From: Eremophila alpestris peregrina
Taxonomy: Eukaryota; Chordata; Aves; Passeriformes; Alaudidae
Direction: 5' to 3'
Length of the DNA stretch: 64,000 nt
Assembly (NCBI GenBank): GCA_009792885.1
Contig: WMCF01000080.1
Span: forward strand, 2,828,785-2,892,784
Shown here: one piece after another, positions 16,801 to 28,658 of the stretch
How the letters are laid out: each line of letters starts with the position of its first letter
Numbering within the stretch: the stretch's first letter is position 1
Notes under the pieces: generated by a model
Databases searched by the model: none
What the model was told of the DNA's origin: nothing
Seen by the model: the letters and a program-made list of their open reading frames with translations, nothing else
Position numbers and translations under genes: made by a program

Positions 16801-18080
16801 TTTTTCCATCTAGTCAATACATTGGGGTAACAATTTAGACGATAACAGAATTCTGCTGTAAGTTTATCTTGAGCTTTTTCTCAGTAGTGGTGCTGCAGGT
16901 AAGAAAAGAATAGATTTTGAAAACAGTGTCAAAAAATTCATCAAGTTTATTGTAAATCAGTTGAAGTTTTTTTTCTCTCAAAATGAAGTTTAAGCTGATT
17001 TCCTCATTTACCATGCTGCAGGAAATCCTTTATTTGACCAGTTCGATATTTTTTGTTTTTTCTTTTAAGGAAGGAGTCAGATGCATTTTTGAACTTAAAG
17101 AGTATTTTAAAATAACATTTGCTGTTCTTAAAGTGTCACTTAAATGCATGTATTGTGTGTTGCTTGAGGGACAGAAATAGTTTTTTTGAAAACCTAATAT
17201 TGTACAGTTTTGGCCCCTCAAAAATGTTGTTGGTTAAAAATACGCTATTTTTGGCCACATCTTCATACTACAGTATCTTCAGTCCTTGAAATTTAGTTTT
17301 TCTGGAATATTTGTTCTTATTCTCCCAAAATGCTTCTTATTATGGTAAATGCTGGATTGATGTATTACTCCAAAATGACTTTTTAATTATAAATGCTCCA
17401 TCATTGTCTAAATATTAAAAATTTCCAGAATATCTTTCTTACAGCCAGATGTTCAAAACATTTGGGGTTTGTTACAGTGGAGAAGGTAATTTGACAGTAT
17501 TATAAAAGGTTTAGGGTTTCTTTGGCTTGTGTACAAAGGAAACTCAGAAGCATGGAAGAAAATTCCTGACCTATGCCTCAGGAAAAGACTTTGCAGACAA
17601 TGAGGCAGATTTCTTAAGGATTTTTGGATGATTGCAGTACTACTGCAAGAGTAGTGTGTTTCTTGGATCTTTTTATCCACCTGTGTCAGGATAGGAGTAA
17701 CAGAGGCCTGTGTGCTACTTTTTCAGGAGTTTGACTCATACCTGGCCAACAACAGATCATCATTACTGAAGAAATAGTATCTCAGGCAAGTCACAAAAAT
17801 TAGTTGGTTCCCTATTAAGTGAACAAAACAGTTGAGGTAGGATTCCTGGAGTGCTAACAGTTTGCCTAAGCAAGGACAAGAGTGAATGGTTACTTATTTT
17901 TCTTTCCAGTTGCAGGATGTATGGGAGAAGGCTGAATCATAGGGAAGGATTTCTTTTATGTCATTGTGTCTCAGTGAAGATAATGTCAATGAACTACAGT
18001 GTCAGTTGTGACCTTTAGATTTGTGAAATAGATGTAGAAACTGTGTCTGTGTGATAAGTGGTGCATACTTGTGGTTAAAA

Positions 18081-18238
18081 CCTTATATCAGATACTATGA
18101 TCATCTCACTCAAGTACCAAGCACTATGTAGGATACTGTCCCAAACATCCAGGAGTTCCAGGATATATATAAACTGCCACAGACATACAACAGTCAGATC
18201 TTCAGGAGCACACCTGGTATCAGTATCTGATATGAAGG
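18081..18238. repeat. Inverted repeat with about 125-bp spacer
   Basis: Arms CCTTATATCAGATACT (18081-18096) and AGTATCTGATATGAAGG (18222-18238) are near-perfect reverse complements. No target duplications or known element ends were recognised. Confidence 0.6.
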
Positions 18239-21199
18239 CACCAGACCCCCTCTCACAGCTCATTACTACCAAAAGGAGCCACCCTCCAAGACCTCCTCTG
18301 ATCCTGGTTTTCATCTGCTTGGAGCTTTTCCTTATGTCAGCCTTACTGCTTTGTCAATGAACTGGGTGGGGGGAAAAACACCTTATCTTTGCTCTTCTTG
18401 CTTGGTTGCTTTCTTAGTCTAATTTTCATGGGTTTCAGCCAGTTTGGCTGTCCAATGGTTCCAAGAAGTGCTAAGCTGACCAAATGGAATAGGTAGAATT
18501 CTGTGGACCAAAGGCTTAGAAATTAGGAAAAAAAGGGAGTAGCACTTTCCTCACTGAAAACCTAGACCTTGTGCTAAACTCTTTCTAAACTCTTCATTTT
18601 ATGCACTTTGTGGGCTGCTATGCTGCTATGCTGGCTTGGAAGTGTTGCACTTTTCATTTTTAAAGACCTTGCTTTAGGAAGAAAAAAAGGAAATTATAAA
18701 ACAAGGTAAACTCTTTCTTGCTCCCTTTAAGAATCACAAGATTCTGTGTACATGGACTAAGGGCAACTGTAGTTGGACTAATGACTGATGCCAAGAAGTC
18801 AAACTTAGTGTTAAGGATGAAAAAATACAAGAATTGGACTTCTGTTCATTCCACCAAAAAAAAAAAAAAACCCCAAAAACAAACCCAACCCAAAACAGAG
18901 CAAAACAAGACCCAAACAAACCAAAACTAGTTATTTTCCAGTAAGATCTAAAAAGAAAAAGAAAATGTTTTCTATCTTATTTTAAATGCTGTGTTGCTGG
19001 GCATGACATTCAAGGTTTACTGTGTCCTTGTCCAAGGCTCTTCTTTCTCCATTCACACTCATTTATCACACTCATTAATTGCTTCCCACCATCTAAAGAA
19101 AATACAGTATTGCTTTATGTATGTGCACTCTGGAATTCTTTCTGATCCTTGTGAATTTAATGTAAATTGGTCTGGTAAAATTCAACAACTGATGGTGTGT
19201 AGTACAGCTGAAGAGGAACGCACTTTCTGCTTTATCTTGTTCCTGCTGCCATTTTGTTTTGATGATTTTTTTGGTATCTTTCCTTTATCCTGTTTGCCAC
19301 AAAGAAAAGGTTTCTTGGCATACCAGATTCAGTTCTGGTAGTCATTATAGAGTTGATCATACTGGCTGCATTAAAGACAAATTCTGAATAAGAACAGCTT
19401 CAGAAGGTTCCTGTAATCAGGGGGAGGTAAAATTAGCCTTTTGGACAGGCATTTCAGAAAACAAAACTATAACACTATAGCTGGAATACAATCACTTGAA
19501 GGATGTAGTAGGCAAACATGGGCCAAATTTTGCCATTTTAGTATGTCGTTTTGCATTGTCAGTAGAGAGCTGTTTGCTAAGATGTTGCTGAAAATTTGCC
19601 TTTTTTCCTGCAGTCCTGTATGAGGTGGTTAATGCAATGATCAGGCTGGCACTCAACTGAAGAGGTGCATTAATTTGACAATAAATTCAAATGTATTCTT
19701 GCAGAGACTATTGCATAAGATTACTTTATATGATGCTAACAACAAAAACAAAAAAGATATTTGCATGCAGTAAATATTTAAGATATTGCACTTTTATACA
19801 TTTATTATAAAGAGGAATCACTCTCTCCCTAAAAATAAAATTCCATTTATCTCACAATGAAGTATCTGGAGTCTCTTAACAACTGTCAGTTACTTGTGCA
19901 CACAAGTGTGGTTATTGTATACTAGAGGTTAATTAATCTGTTACCACATGCTGCAGAATACTTGGCTTATTTCAAATGCTGATTTTGGAAATGCAGCATA
20001 ATGTTTTTTAGTGTCTTGGTGACTACTTTTCTCAGCATGTTTTTAAGAGAACCCTCACAGTTACTGATAAGTTATTTATTTATTTTAGCTCAAGAAATTA
20101 ACTGATTTACTGTTCATTATCAAGGTTTTTTCTTCAAGTGCTTTAGACTTCACTGTTTCATCTCACTTTGCTGAAGTTAAGCAACCTGAGTGTAATTGAG
20201 AGGCAAAAAGCTAGATATAAACAGTCAAATTTGATGCATCCCTTGCATAATAATAGTTTAACATATAAATCAATTACATATTGGCTATAATTTAGCTGAT
20301 GGAGCTATTCCTCTTGAATTGCAACAGGCTGTGGTGGAACTAAGAAGAAATCAGTTTTCTTTATATACATAATCATACCATTCAGATTCTTTACAAGTTG
20401 TCAGATGCGTTCTATTAATGTTATGACTAATACATGTAAAAACAGCTTAATTGATTTTTGGTATTAATATGGTCTAGAAATTGTTGGAATCTCATGTAAG
20501 AAATTATAGAAATGGTGCTACAAGTGGAAGATTTCTGTGGTTATGGATTAAATAATACTCTTTTGATACATACTCACACTCATACATCCTGATTTATTTC
20601 TGCTAATACAAAAAAAAGTGACTCCACTGTAGATAGCAAAACTTAATCCTCGATTAAAAACCAGAAGAACAAAACCTTATGTAGCTGGAAGGTAGATATA
20701 GGGCTTAATGTAGGTGATGGTGTATAATGTAAATAAGCACAACAAATTTCCTAGGCAGAGAAAAGTTCATGTAAACTGAGAAATCATTAGTGAGTCATTT
20801 AGGTGACTGTTCACTTGCTCAAGGTTAATAGAAAAAAAAAAAAACAAACAGTGTTTGAGGTACTTTATTAGCATCTCTCTAGGAGACTTTAAACATTTTG
20901 CAGTACAGAGCAATGTAGGTTAAAAATTCTTTCTTCTTTACTCTGATGTTCAAGAGTTGAGAAATACACACACCCACAATACACACACTGCAAGATACTT
21001 AAATGGATGCCTCCAAATTGCAGCTGAGGGAAATAATGTAATGCTGCAAGGCTTGGAGAGCAAACCTTACCCAGCCCATGCAGGTGACCATGATTCTGCC
21101 AATTTACCTGCAAAATATGCATAATTATTTCATTTATCTTCTCAGTGGAAGATACTATGGCTTCAGTATCCTAGCACATAGTCTTTTTAATTCTAATTT

Positions 21200-21223
21200 A
21201 AGAGTTGTTAATTAACAACTCTT
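21200..21223. repeat. 24-bp perfect palindrome
   Basis: AAGAGTTGTTAA is followed at once by its reverse complement, with TTAATTAA at the centre. There is no spacer. Confidence 0.95.
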
Positions 21224-23009
21224 CACTTGTTCTAATGGAAAGAGGAGAGAATGGTTGCCTTACCCTAGGCTACAAAAATAACTTAATACTTTTCCTGAAC
21301 TCTCAACCGTTCCATGTCCTGATTTGCTGTCTTAGAAAGCCACAAGTATGACCTTTATTTAGCCTTCTACAGCAGGCAAAAAGACAGGCCCTAACCATGA
21401 AAAATTAATGAAAGGGCAGACAAGTTTAGCTGCTGCAGATTCAGCTTAGTCTTTGCCTTCAATAATGCTGTGACCAACACAGTTTAGGGTAAGTAAAATA
21501 GTTTCTCTTGTCTGCCTGGAGGTCTTTTGAGTAAAACTTTGATTCCACTAACATCTATGAAAAAGATGCTTCTCTGAAGAGGCTTCTTTTATAGCTGATT
21601 ATTGGAAATTTCCAAACATTAACTTGGTAGTTGAAGGTCTGTAAGTGACAGAGGCTGAAACATTAAAAGAAAGGGTGTATTTCCATCACTTAGGCTGTCA
21701 AGGCATTATTTAAAATGCTTATGGGTACATGGAAATTGCTATTCAGTGCAAGTGATCACTTCGGCCTGCTGTGTCACCTGTGAGCCAAGAGCCCTAAAGA
21801 GAGGAAGTTTTAACAGAAAGTGACAGTGTCTGATGTTTCTGCCCTCAAAGCAACAGCAGATGTGCTACTGCTTTAATGGAACAAAATTCCTCTACAACAG
21901 AGATACCTGTTTTCTTCCTTTCCCCTATCATTTTTATACATAAAAAAAGCCAACCAACCAAACAAAAAAGCAACCCAACAAACAAAACCTCCTAAAGGAA
22001 CTGGGAAGGCTTATGACAACCTATACAGACATTCCATACAGTTTCCAGCCATGTCTGAGCCTCCACATGCCCCACAGGTTTACAAATAGGACTGCTGGCT
22101 GTTGATGTTGAGCCTGTAATTGCATCAAGCCTGTAGTGTCAGGGGATTCAATATGGGGCACAAAACATGTATATACTGCTCTGTAAGAAGATGCTTTTCT
22201 CAAGTGGCAAGGGAAGAGGTAGGTAATGATAGATGGCCATTAACCAGGTACTGAGATCTATGGTGAGAGCAGGCAAGGCACTGGAATGTGAAGCATTCAC
22301 AGACCAAAGTTACTGGTGCAAGAGGGGACTTTGTTACTGCAGAAAACTATTATGCTTTGGCCAAAAATACACTGGGAAAACAGCAGTGTGGCATACATCA
22401 TACCACTTAATAAAAATTCCTTTGGAAATAGAAATGGTCGAGTCTGAGGCATTTTGCCAAGAGTTCAAGTCTATCATTAAAGAAAACCCAAGTTGAGAAT
22501 ATATTTGTGCATATACTATCTAGCTGTAAATTCAGGAGCTGTGACATTTGGAAAATGGCATCTATAAAGAATTCAACCCTAAGTCAATTGCAGGCCAAAC
22601 AATTTTACTTCTTTCATCAGAGACAGGAACAAATGCTTTTAAGTATATTTTTCTATTTGTACCTGCATATTTCTATTGGCATAGCAAGCATATCCTGGCA
22701 TTTTGTGATGTCTGAGAGTGCCATAGTATTACAGATAATGCTTTCCTATGTAGAGAATTTTCAGAAAATTACTGTCAAACCATTGTAATTTCATAGTTGT
22801 TAATGAAACTACAAGTTGTATTTTGTTTCCCTTTTTCCCCCATCAAATTAAACAAGTTTGTTTTAAAGGTGTTTTCTAAAAGAGCCTGACTTTCTTGATC
22901 TTTTATGTCAAAGTACAGCTATGGTTTTGCTGCCGGCTGAAGGGCATTAGGTTTCACAGACTATAATGATAATGAGGAAATCACTAATGCTGTGGTCAAG
23001 AGACCCAGA

Positions 23010-23375
23010 AACGCCTTGTAAGAGCCAGGCGCCTCTCCTGACTCTGCCTCCTTGCCCTCTCCCCAGGGGAACGGGAGGCAAAGGGAAAGTGGGCCAGAAG
23101 CTTCCTGGCGGGGGGGTTGTGGCAGGCTGAGGAGGAGAGCCGGAGCTGCCCCCAGTCCCCAGGGGCGCCGGGCAGCGGAGCCGCCCTCCGAGCTCGCTGT
23201 GCTCCCCTGCCACTCGCACGGCTGAACACCTCTCGCCCTTCTCCCAGCACCACCAGCCCCTTCTCCATCCCAGCCGTGCGGGACCCCCGCAGCCCCTCGC
23301 TGCCCCCGCGCCTCCCTGCCGGGGGCCGTGCAGCATCAACAATTCCCTGTGACACAAGGCGGTAGCAGGGCTTGG
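23010..23375. promoter_or_regulatory. Isolated GC- and CpG-rich island
   Basis: About 360 bp of very GC-rich DNA with dense CpG (for example GGCGCCGGG and CCCCGCGCC), flanked by AT-rich sequence. It looks like a small CpG island, so it may mark a promoter of an unannotated transcript or an alternative upstream promoter. Overlapping open frames up to 149 codons on the minus strand follow from the GC content and resemble no protein I know. It does not contain the GNA14 first-exon coding sequence. The function is inferred from base composition only. Confidence 0.4.
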
Positions 23376-23593
23376 TGTTGGAGGTGCTGGGGTCATCCTC
23401 GCATCAGTCCAAGGGTGTCCTTTGTTTCTCCAGATGGGAATTGTCCCTCTCCTTGCAGTAACCCGGGGTCCTTCAGTCGTGCTTACTTAGCCAAGACTGC
23501 ACAGTAGACAGCATTCACTACGTGTCTATGCACCTATGTACACATGTATGCACACTCGTGTGTATGTATCTCTTCAGAAAGTTCATACAATTT

Positions 23594-23998
23594 AGAATCA
23601 GGATCATTTAGGCTGGAAAAACCCTTAAGACCATCAAGTCCAACCAGTGAGTCCAGCTAACTCGTGTTAGTGAGTGGTGACCCAATGAGTTCACCGCTAA
23701 CCCATGTCTCTGACTGCCACAGCTACTCAGCTTTTACATTTCTCCAGGGATGGTGACTCAGACACTTCATGGGGCAGTCTGTTCCAGTGCCTGACAACCC
23801 TTACAGTGAAGAAGTTTTCCTCATATTCAGTCTGAGTCTCCCATGGCACAACTTGAGATCATTTCCTCTTGTCCTGTTGCTTATTACGTGGGAGAAGGGA
23901 CTGACCCCACCTCACTAACAGCCTTCTGTCAGGCAGCTGCAGAGAGCTATAAGGTCTCCCCTGAGCCTCCTCTTCTCCAGACTGAACAATCCCAATAC
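23594..23998 (-). mobile_element. CR1 LINE 3' fragment, antisense
   Basis: On the plus strand it runs from a degraded CR1 tail ('agaatcaggatcattta', 'ggctggaaaaaccctta') through 'ccatcaagtccaacc', the UTR segment 'gaagttttcctcat', and the end of the RT open frame ('cctcctcttctccagactga'). This is the usual order of the last 400 bp of a CR1 read backwards. It lies directly beside the CpG-rich island. Confidence 0.9.
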
Positions 23999-26900
23999 CA
24001 AGTATTTATTACTGGTGAGAAAGGAGAGTTCCTGGAAGCAATTTATGTACCTGATACTTTGAAAATGCCAGTTGGCAATAGCTTGGGAAAATTTTAGATG
24101 AGGCATGGAATAAAAAGCACAGTTCTACAGAGAAAAACTACAACTTTTAAGATGCTTACTAGATTAATAATGAAGATTCAGTAATTCAGTATGTTCATTT
24201 TTGCTCAGTAGCAAAGGGAAGTGAAAGGCAATACATCACACAGAGAAAAAATTAGTCATAAATCATCAGAATTCAAGGGTAGGGAGTACAGAAACTGTTA
24301 AAGGGAAGTTTAAATAGCAAAGGATGAGGTAGCACTAAAAAGACAGATACTTTAAACTACATTAGAATGATATTAGTAATGTCATAGGTCCTACTTGGTT
24401 TTACCCAAATGGTAAAACCTAGGTATGAAGAAATTAGGACGTGGGCAAACCAGATGCCGAGGTCTGGGACATGTCTGAAGTGAATATAGCAAGGTGCTGT
24501 TGAGAGAGTATGATTAAATACTTTCTAATCCATTCATCACTAAGAATAATTTTGAAAAATATTGAGTAGAAATTAAAACAGACCCGGATAATCTGCAGCA
24601 AAAAATTCAAAAAACTTCTTGTTTCATTTAATGTAAAATCTTAATAAATTGGGAACTCCCAGAGAAACACCAGAGGTGTGGAACAATGGTGCTGTTGTAG
24701 TTAAACTAATTAAACACTGCCAACAATGAGGACAAGTAAACACCCTGATAAATTTTCAAAAATATTTGCCCAAATATTACTGACTGCTTTATGATAAACT
24801 GAACAACAGTGATTATACTCAAGCTTCCTGTTCCAGCTCTGCCATACTTGTAATAAGATCCAGTGGAATTGCTCTCCTACCTTCTATGTACAGTCAGTGG
24901 AGCACAGGGAGTAAAACCAGTCCATCCAAACACACGTTTTTGGGAGGTAATGCAGTTATTTTTGGTGAAGTTTAGGCTACTAAAAAAAAAAAAGCAAAAC
25001 TTTATTGTATTTGCTAGCACTAGAAACATGTATTATTTCCCTGACAATATTTAATCCAATACGTTTCTAAGTCCCTCTGAACCTGCTGTTACTTAATGTA
25101 TTTCTACCAGCATTATAAAATACTTAAATCTCAGAGAGGACTGGTGCTGGGGCATCACTCTAACAGGAGATCGTGGGTTTAAGCTCTCTGCAGACAGAGA
25201 AACATTTACATAACACTAATCTTAATTAGTGGTTTTAATAATAAAAAGATGGGAGTTTTTTCCTCGTACCTCAAGATTGCAGACTTATAATTAATATGCA
25301 ATAAGCTCCTTTATTCCAGCACATCGCAAATCTTTACTAAACAAATCATTAGTAAATCTTAATGTGAACATGCATATGTGGATTTACTTGGGAAAATTCT
25401 CCTACGTGATCAAACCTTTAGGATTTATGAAAGGACTTATCCTCTCACCTACATGAATGATAATATGAAAAATGCTTCCTCATTTGGTCATCCATAATGG
25501 CTTTTTTACTTCTCTCAAAAGATAGGGAAGTTTTGTTTTTCAGCAGTTTTGTTTTTCTCCTATAATTTCTTGTTTGTTCGCAGTATTAGGGCAGTGGATA
25601 ACTTCACATTGCCATATGAGGTTAGCCTACCATGCAATTAAATTAACAAAAATCTGGCCATGGTAAGTCTTAGACGTCTGGTAGAAGGAAACCTGGGCTG
25701 CTGCTGGTTGTTTTCAAAGTATTCACGTGGCAAAGACAAGTTTTGTCTTTTGAGAATTAGACTGCTTTATGATTTTTATACAATTCATTATTCACATTCT
25801 AAGTGCTACTTAATTCATGTCCTTTAACCTAGGCATTTCTGTTGAAGGGTATGAGTATGTTAAATAGTGTGCACTTAAAAGGTGGTTGAATCTGGGATAT
25901 TTTTCACTGCACCAGTATTTGGGGTCATTGAACCTGTCAAACTCGTTTGGGCCAGTAAGAAAGTTTCTCTGAATCTATTCCTTTTAAGGAGTGCAGCTAC
26001 TGTGAGTTACTGAGCAATGACATGCACAAAGTACACAAAGTGAGAAAGAAAATAAAAAAGACAGCTGAAGTAAAACTTTATCGAAGTGTAAAATAGCAAA
26101 ACAATAGAATAGCAAAACAAATAGAAACTAAATCCACCACCCTAAAGAGAAAGCCACACATGGTGTTAGAGCAAAATTAAGTTTATTTTAATCTCCCAGT
26201 TTTGGAATATGCATAACATTTGAGGTCTGTTTCTGTTTCAATGTCTGTGTCCTACATAACTCTTTGTTCCTAAGTAAAGTGGATAGAAGGCACTGCCAAA
26301 TAAAAATCTGTATCTATTTTTCACAGGTTAAAATGACCATGCTCTATGAAGACTCAAAAAAAATAAGAGATTTATCATTTTTCAGTACTTTTTGAGTGAA
26401 TGACATCAGGATTTCTTATGGTCTTCTACCACTCCTCTCACTCATAGCAGGTATGAAAATATACGTATCTAGAAATAGTTAGGAAAGTGCATATGTAATT
26501 AAGGAGTAAAACTAAAATATTACTGGTATCAAGTATTCTGCCTTGAAGTCCCCTCTCCATATTAACAGTACCCAGAAAGCTGCTGTGAGCCATCAAAAAA
26601 GCCTGAAGTAAAACATTTAAAAATAGAAGAACTGGTTACTTCCCCATTGAACCTACATTAATGCATTTTTGCTCATGTTTTTTCTAAAGCATCATCTGCC
26701 CCACTCCTATACACATTACCATTTTTTACTTAACCAACCAATTCCATGTAAAGCATATGATCAAATACAAGCCTATTAAACCTGTAAACATGTATTTCCT
26801 TCTGCTTCCTACCTCTACTCAAAATATCACTTCTCTTCCTGGTTGCTACAGAGCACAGTTTCATGGTCTTTTTGGTTGATGCCCTCCCGATTTAAAGATT

Positions 26901-27579
26901 ATATTCATCTTCAAGGAATCATAAAAACAATGCAAACCTGATCAGCAGAAGAGAGCAGTAAATTACTGTGTGTGTCTCTGCTCTTGAAGAATAACAATGC
27001 ACAAGCCGAAGAAGGGAATTACCTGCACCTCTGTTATGATTTTGCTACAAGATATTCACTGAAAATTACTTCTGACCATCCTCCATGAGGCCAAAGGTAA
27101 CTACCAACCAGCTTAACAAAAAGGGGTGATTTATTTATAACTTGTCTCAACTGCATGCAAGCACAGCTTTTGAGCTAGTTTTCAGCAATATGGGCATGTC
27201 AGACAGTGAGATGTTTGAATTACAAGGATTTTCACATCATACCAGATTTTTTAAAATTTCAAACCTACCCCTAGAAAAACATTTTTTTTCTTTTTAGCTG
27301 AGGGCAGAATTTTCACTTCTGATAGTACAATAAAATTCTGTATTGTAATCAGCTCTCAAGAAAAACTGTACTGAGACAAACCATTTACATACTCCTTTGT
27401 TTTTGGCAACCTCATCAAGATTGTTGTGAGTTCATACGCCTGAATCTCTGAGAGTGGGCATGACTCATTAATGGTGGATCAGCCAGAGGAGTTAAAAGGA
27501 AATGAGCTTGATGCTCTTATTTGGTCTTGGAAATAGCACTGGCTGACATATATTTTGGGTGGTTGCATTTCTCTTCAGC
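23999..27579. other. Intergenic, no supported gene
   Basis: AT-rich unique DNA. I see nothing coding. A palindromic pair TTTACTAA ... TTAGTAAA (25333-25340 / 25349-25356) and a weak tRNA-like patch near 25130-25195 were noted. There is no recognisable transposon in this stretch. Confidence 0.65.
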
Positions 27580-28152
27580 TGCTGGTTTTGGCTGGGATAG
27601 GGTTAATTCTCTTCACAATGGCTGGTGTGGGAGTGTGTTTTGAATTTGTGCTGAACACAGGGTTGATAATACGGAGATGTTTTTGTTATTGCTGGAGCAG
27701 GGCTTACACACAGCCAAGGCCTTTTCTGCTTTCTGCACTGCCACACTGGGGAGGAGACTGGAAATGCATGGGAGGCTGGGAGGAGACACAGCCGGGAGAG
27801 GCGGCCCAAAATGACCAAAGGGGTATTCCAGACCACATGCCATCATGCTCGGTGTATAAGGTGGGGGGAAGAAGGAGGAAGGGAAGGACATTTGGAGTGA
27901 TGGCCTTTGTTTTCCCAAGTCACCATTACACGCGATGGGGTCCTCTCCTGGAGATGGCTGAACACCTGCCTGCCCATGGGAAGCTGTTAATTAATTCCTT
28001 ATTTTGCTTTGCTTGTGTGCACAGCTTTCACTTTCCCTGTTAAACTGCCTTTATCTCAACCTGTGAATTTTCTAACTTTTACACTCCCAATTCTCTGCCA
28101 GCCCTACTGGTGGGGGAGTGAGTGGCTGCTTGGGGCTTGGCTTCCGTGTCAT
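27580..28152 (+). mobile_element. ERV LTR (group 1), sense
   Basis: It starts at 'tgctggttttggctggga', matching the mirror-image end of the antisense copy at 43603-44167, and contains a TATA-like 'tgtataag' (27853-27860). Towards its end come 'ctgttaaactgcctttatctcaacc' in pieces and a GGGGGAGTGAGTGG block, which are common in a widespread avian ERVL-like LTR. There is no internal retroviral sequence, so it is a solo LTR. The 3' end seems truncated and no flush target duplication was found. A 162-codon open frame across it is incidental. Confidence 0.8.
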
Positions 28153-28511
28153 GCATCAAGAGAGATGTAGCAGAATTTTGAATTCACAAACCCTACAGGA
28201 GCTCAGCAGAAAATATTGACAGCCTTGTAGTCTGCACTATTCTATTACTCAGCTACAGAATAACCAAACTGTAAATAGTACAAGCTTATTGAAGAAAGTA
28301 GTATGTAAGCTGGAAAAAAAGATCATAAGTGATTGAAAGAAAGCTTAAGCATATCACATAAATATTTGTTCCAATAATAAATTGCCCAGAGGATTGCCTA
28401 CATTATAGTGGCTTGTTCTTAGATGGAAAAATACATGAACCAGAGTGTGCTGTGTTGAGAAATATTGCCTGAAAGTGTTGAAAAAAGTGTGTAGATATGA
28501 CATTGGGGGAT
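28153..28511. other. Intergenic, no feature seen
   Basis: Unique AT-rich sequence between an LTR and a CR1 tail. Nothing recognised. Confidence 0.6.
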
Positions 28512-28612
28512 CTGTTTTAGTGGTGAGCATGGAAGTGCTGTGTTGAATGGTTGGACTTAGTTCCATTAGAGGTCTTTCCCACCAGTTTCCATTACAGTTC
28601 TATGATTCTGTG
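28512..28612 (+). mobile_element. CR1 LINE 3' tail, sense
   Basis: The order is that of a CR1 end: 'ttttagtggtgagcatgg', 'gaatggttggactta', 'agaggtctttcccacc', then 'ttctatgattctgtga'. It is strongly 5'-truncated. Confidence 0.85.
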
Positions 28613-28618
28613 AAGGTT

Positions 28619-28658
28619 CTGTTAAGAGGTGTCATGACCCTGTTAAGAGGTGTCATGA
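28619..28658 (+). repeat. 21-bp tandem duplication
   Basis: Two identical copies of 'ctgttaagaggtgtcatga' separated by two C, starting a few bases after the CR1 tail. Confidence 0.95.

Larger units (their letters stand above)
12288..17430 (+). other. GNAQ: GNAQ 3'UTR (3' end uncertain)
   Basis: Unique, T-rich sequence follows the stop codon. The first kilobase resembles the mammalian GNAQ 3'UTR as I remember it, for example the block 'gaagatacac' near 12330 and 'ttgccaaatctggctt' near 13231. Candidate poly(A) hexamers are AATAAA at 12921-12926, 16364-16369 and 16795-16800, and ATTAAA at 17414-17419. Mammalian GNAQ has a UTR of several kilobases, so an end near 16.8-17.4 kb is plausible, but sequence alone cannot fix it. 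The homopolymer assembly scar near 15.1 kb lies inside. Open frames here are short and unsupported. Confidence 0.65.
17431..23009. other. Intergenic, no supported gene
   Basis: AT-rich unique sequence downstream of GNAQ. I found no exon, RNA gene or datable transposon. It contains an inverted repeat pair (18081-18096 / 18222-18238), a 24-bp palindrome (21200-21223), a poly-A tract at 20829-20844 and a CA-rich patch near 20965. Open frames up to 116 codons show no family resemblance or splice context. Confidence 0.7.

Noticed and set aside
22947..23396. 149-codon minus-strand frame in the GC-rich island, and the idea that it is GNA14 exon 1
   Set aside because: Open only because GC-rich DNA has few stops. 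The proline/glycine-rich product resembles nothing, and the GNA14 amino-terminal codons are not there on either strand.
27555..28043. 162-codon plus-strand open frame
   Set aside because: Lies almost wholly within the group 1 LTR, which is non-coding; the frame does not match retroviral proteins.
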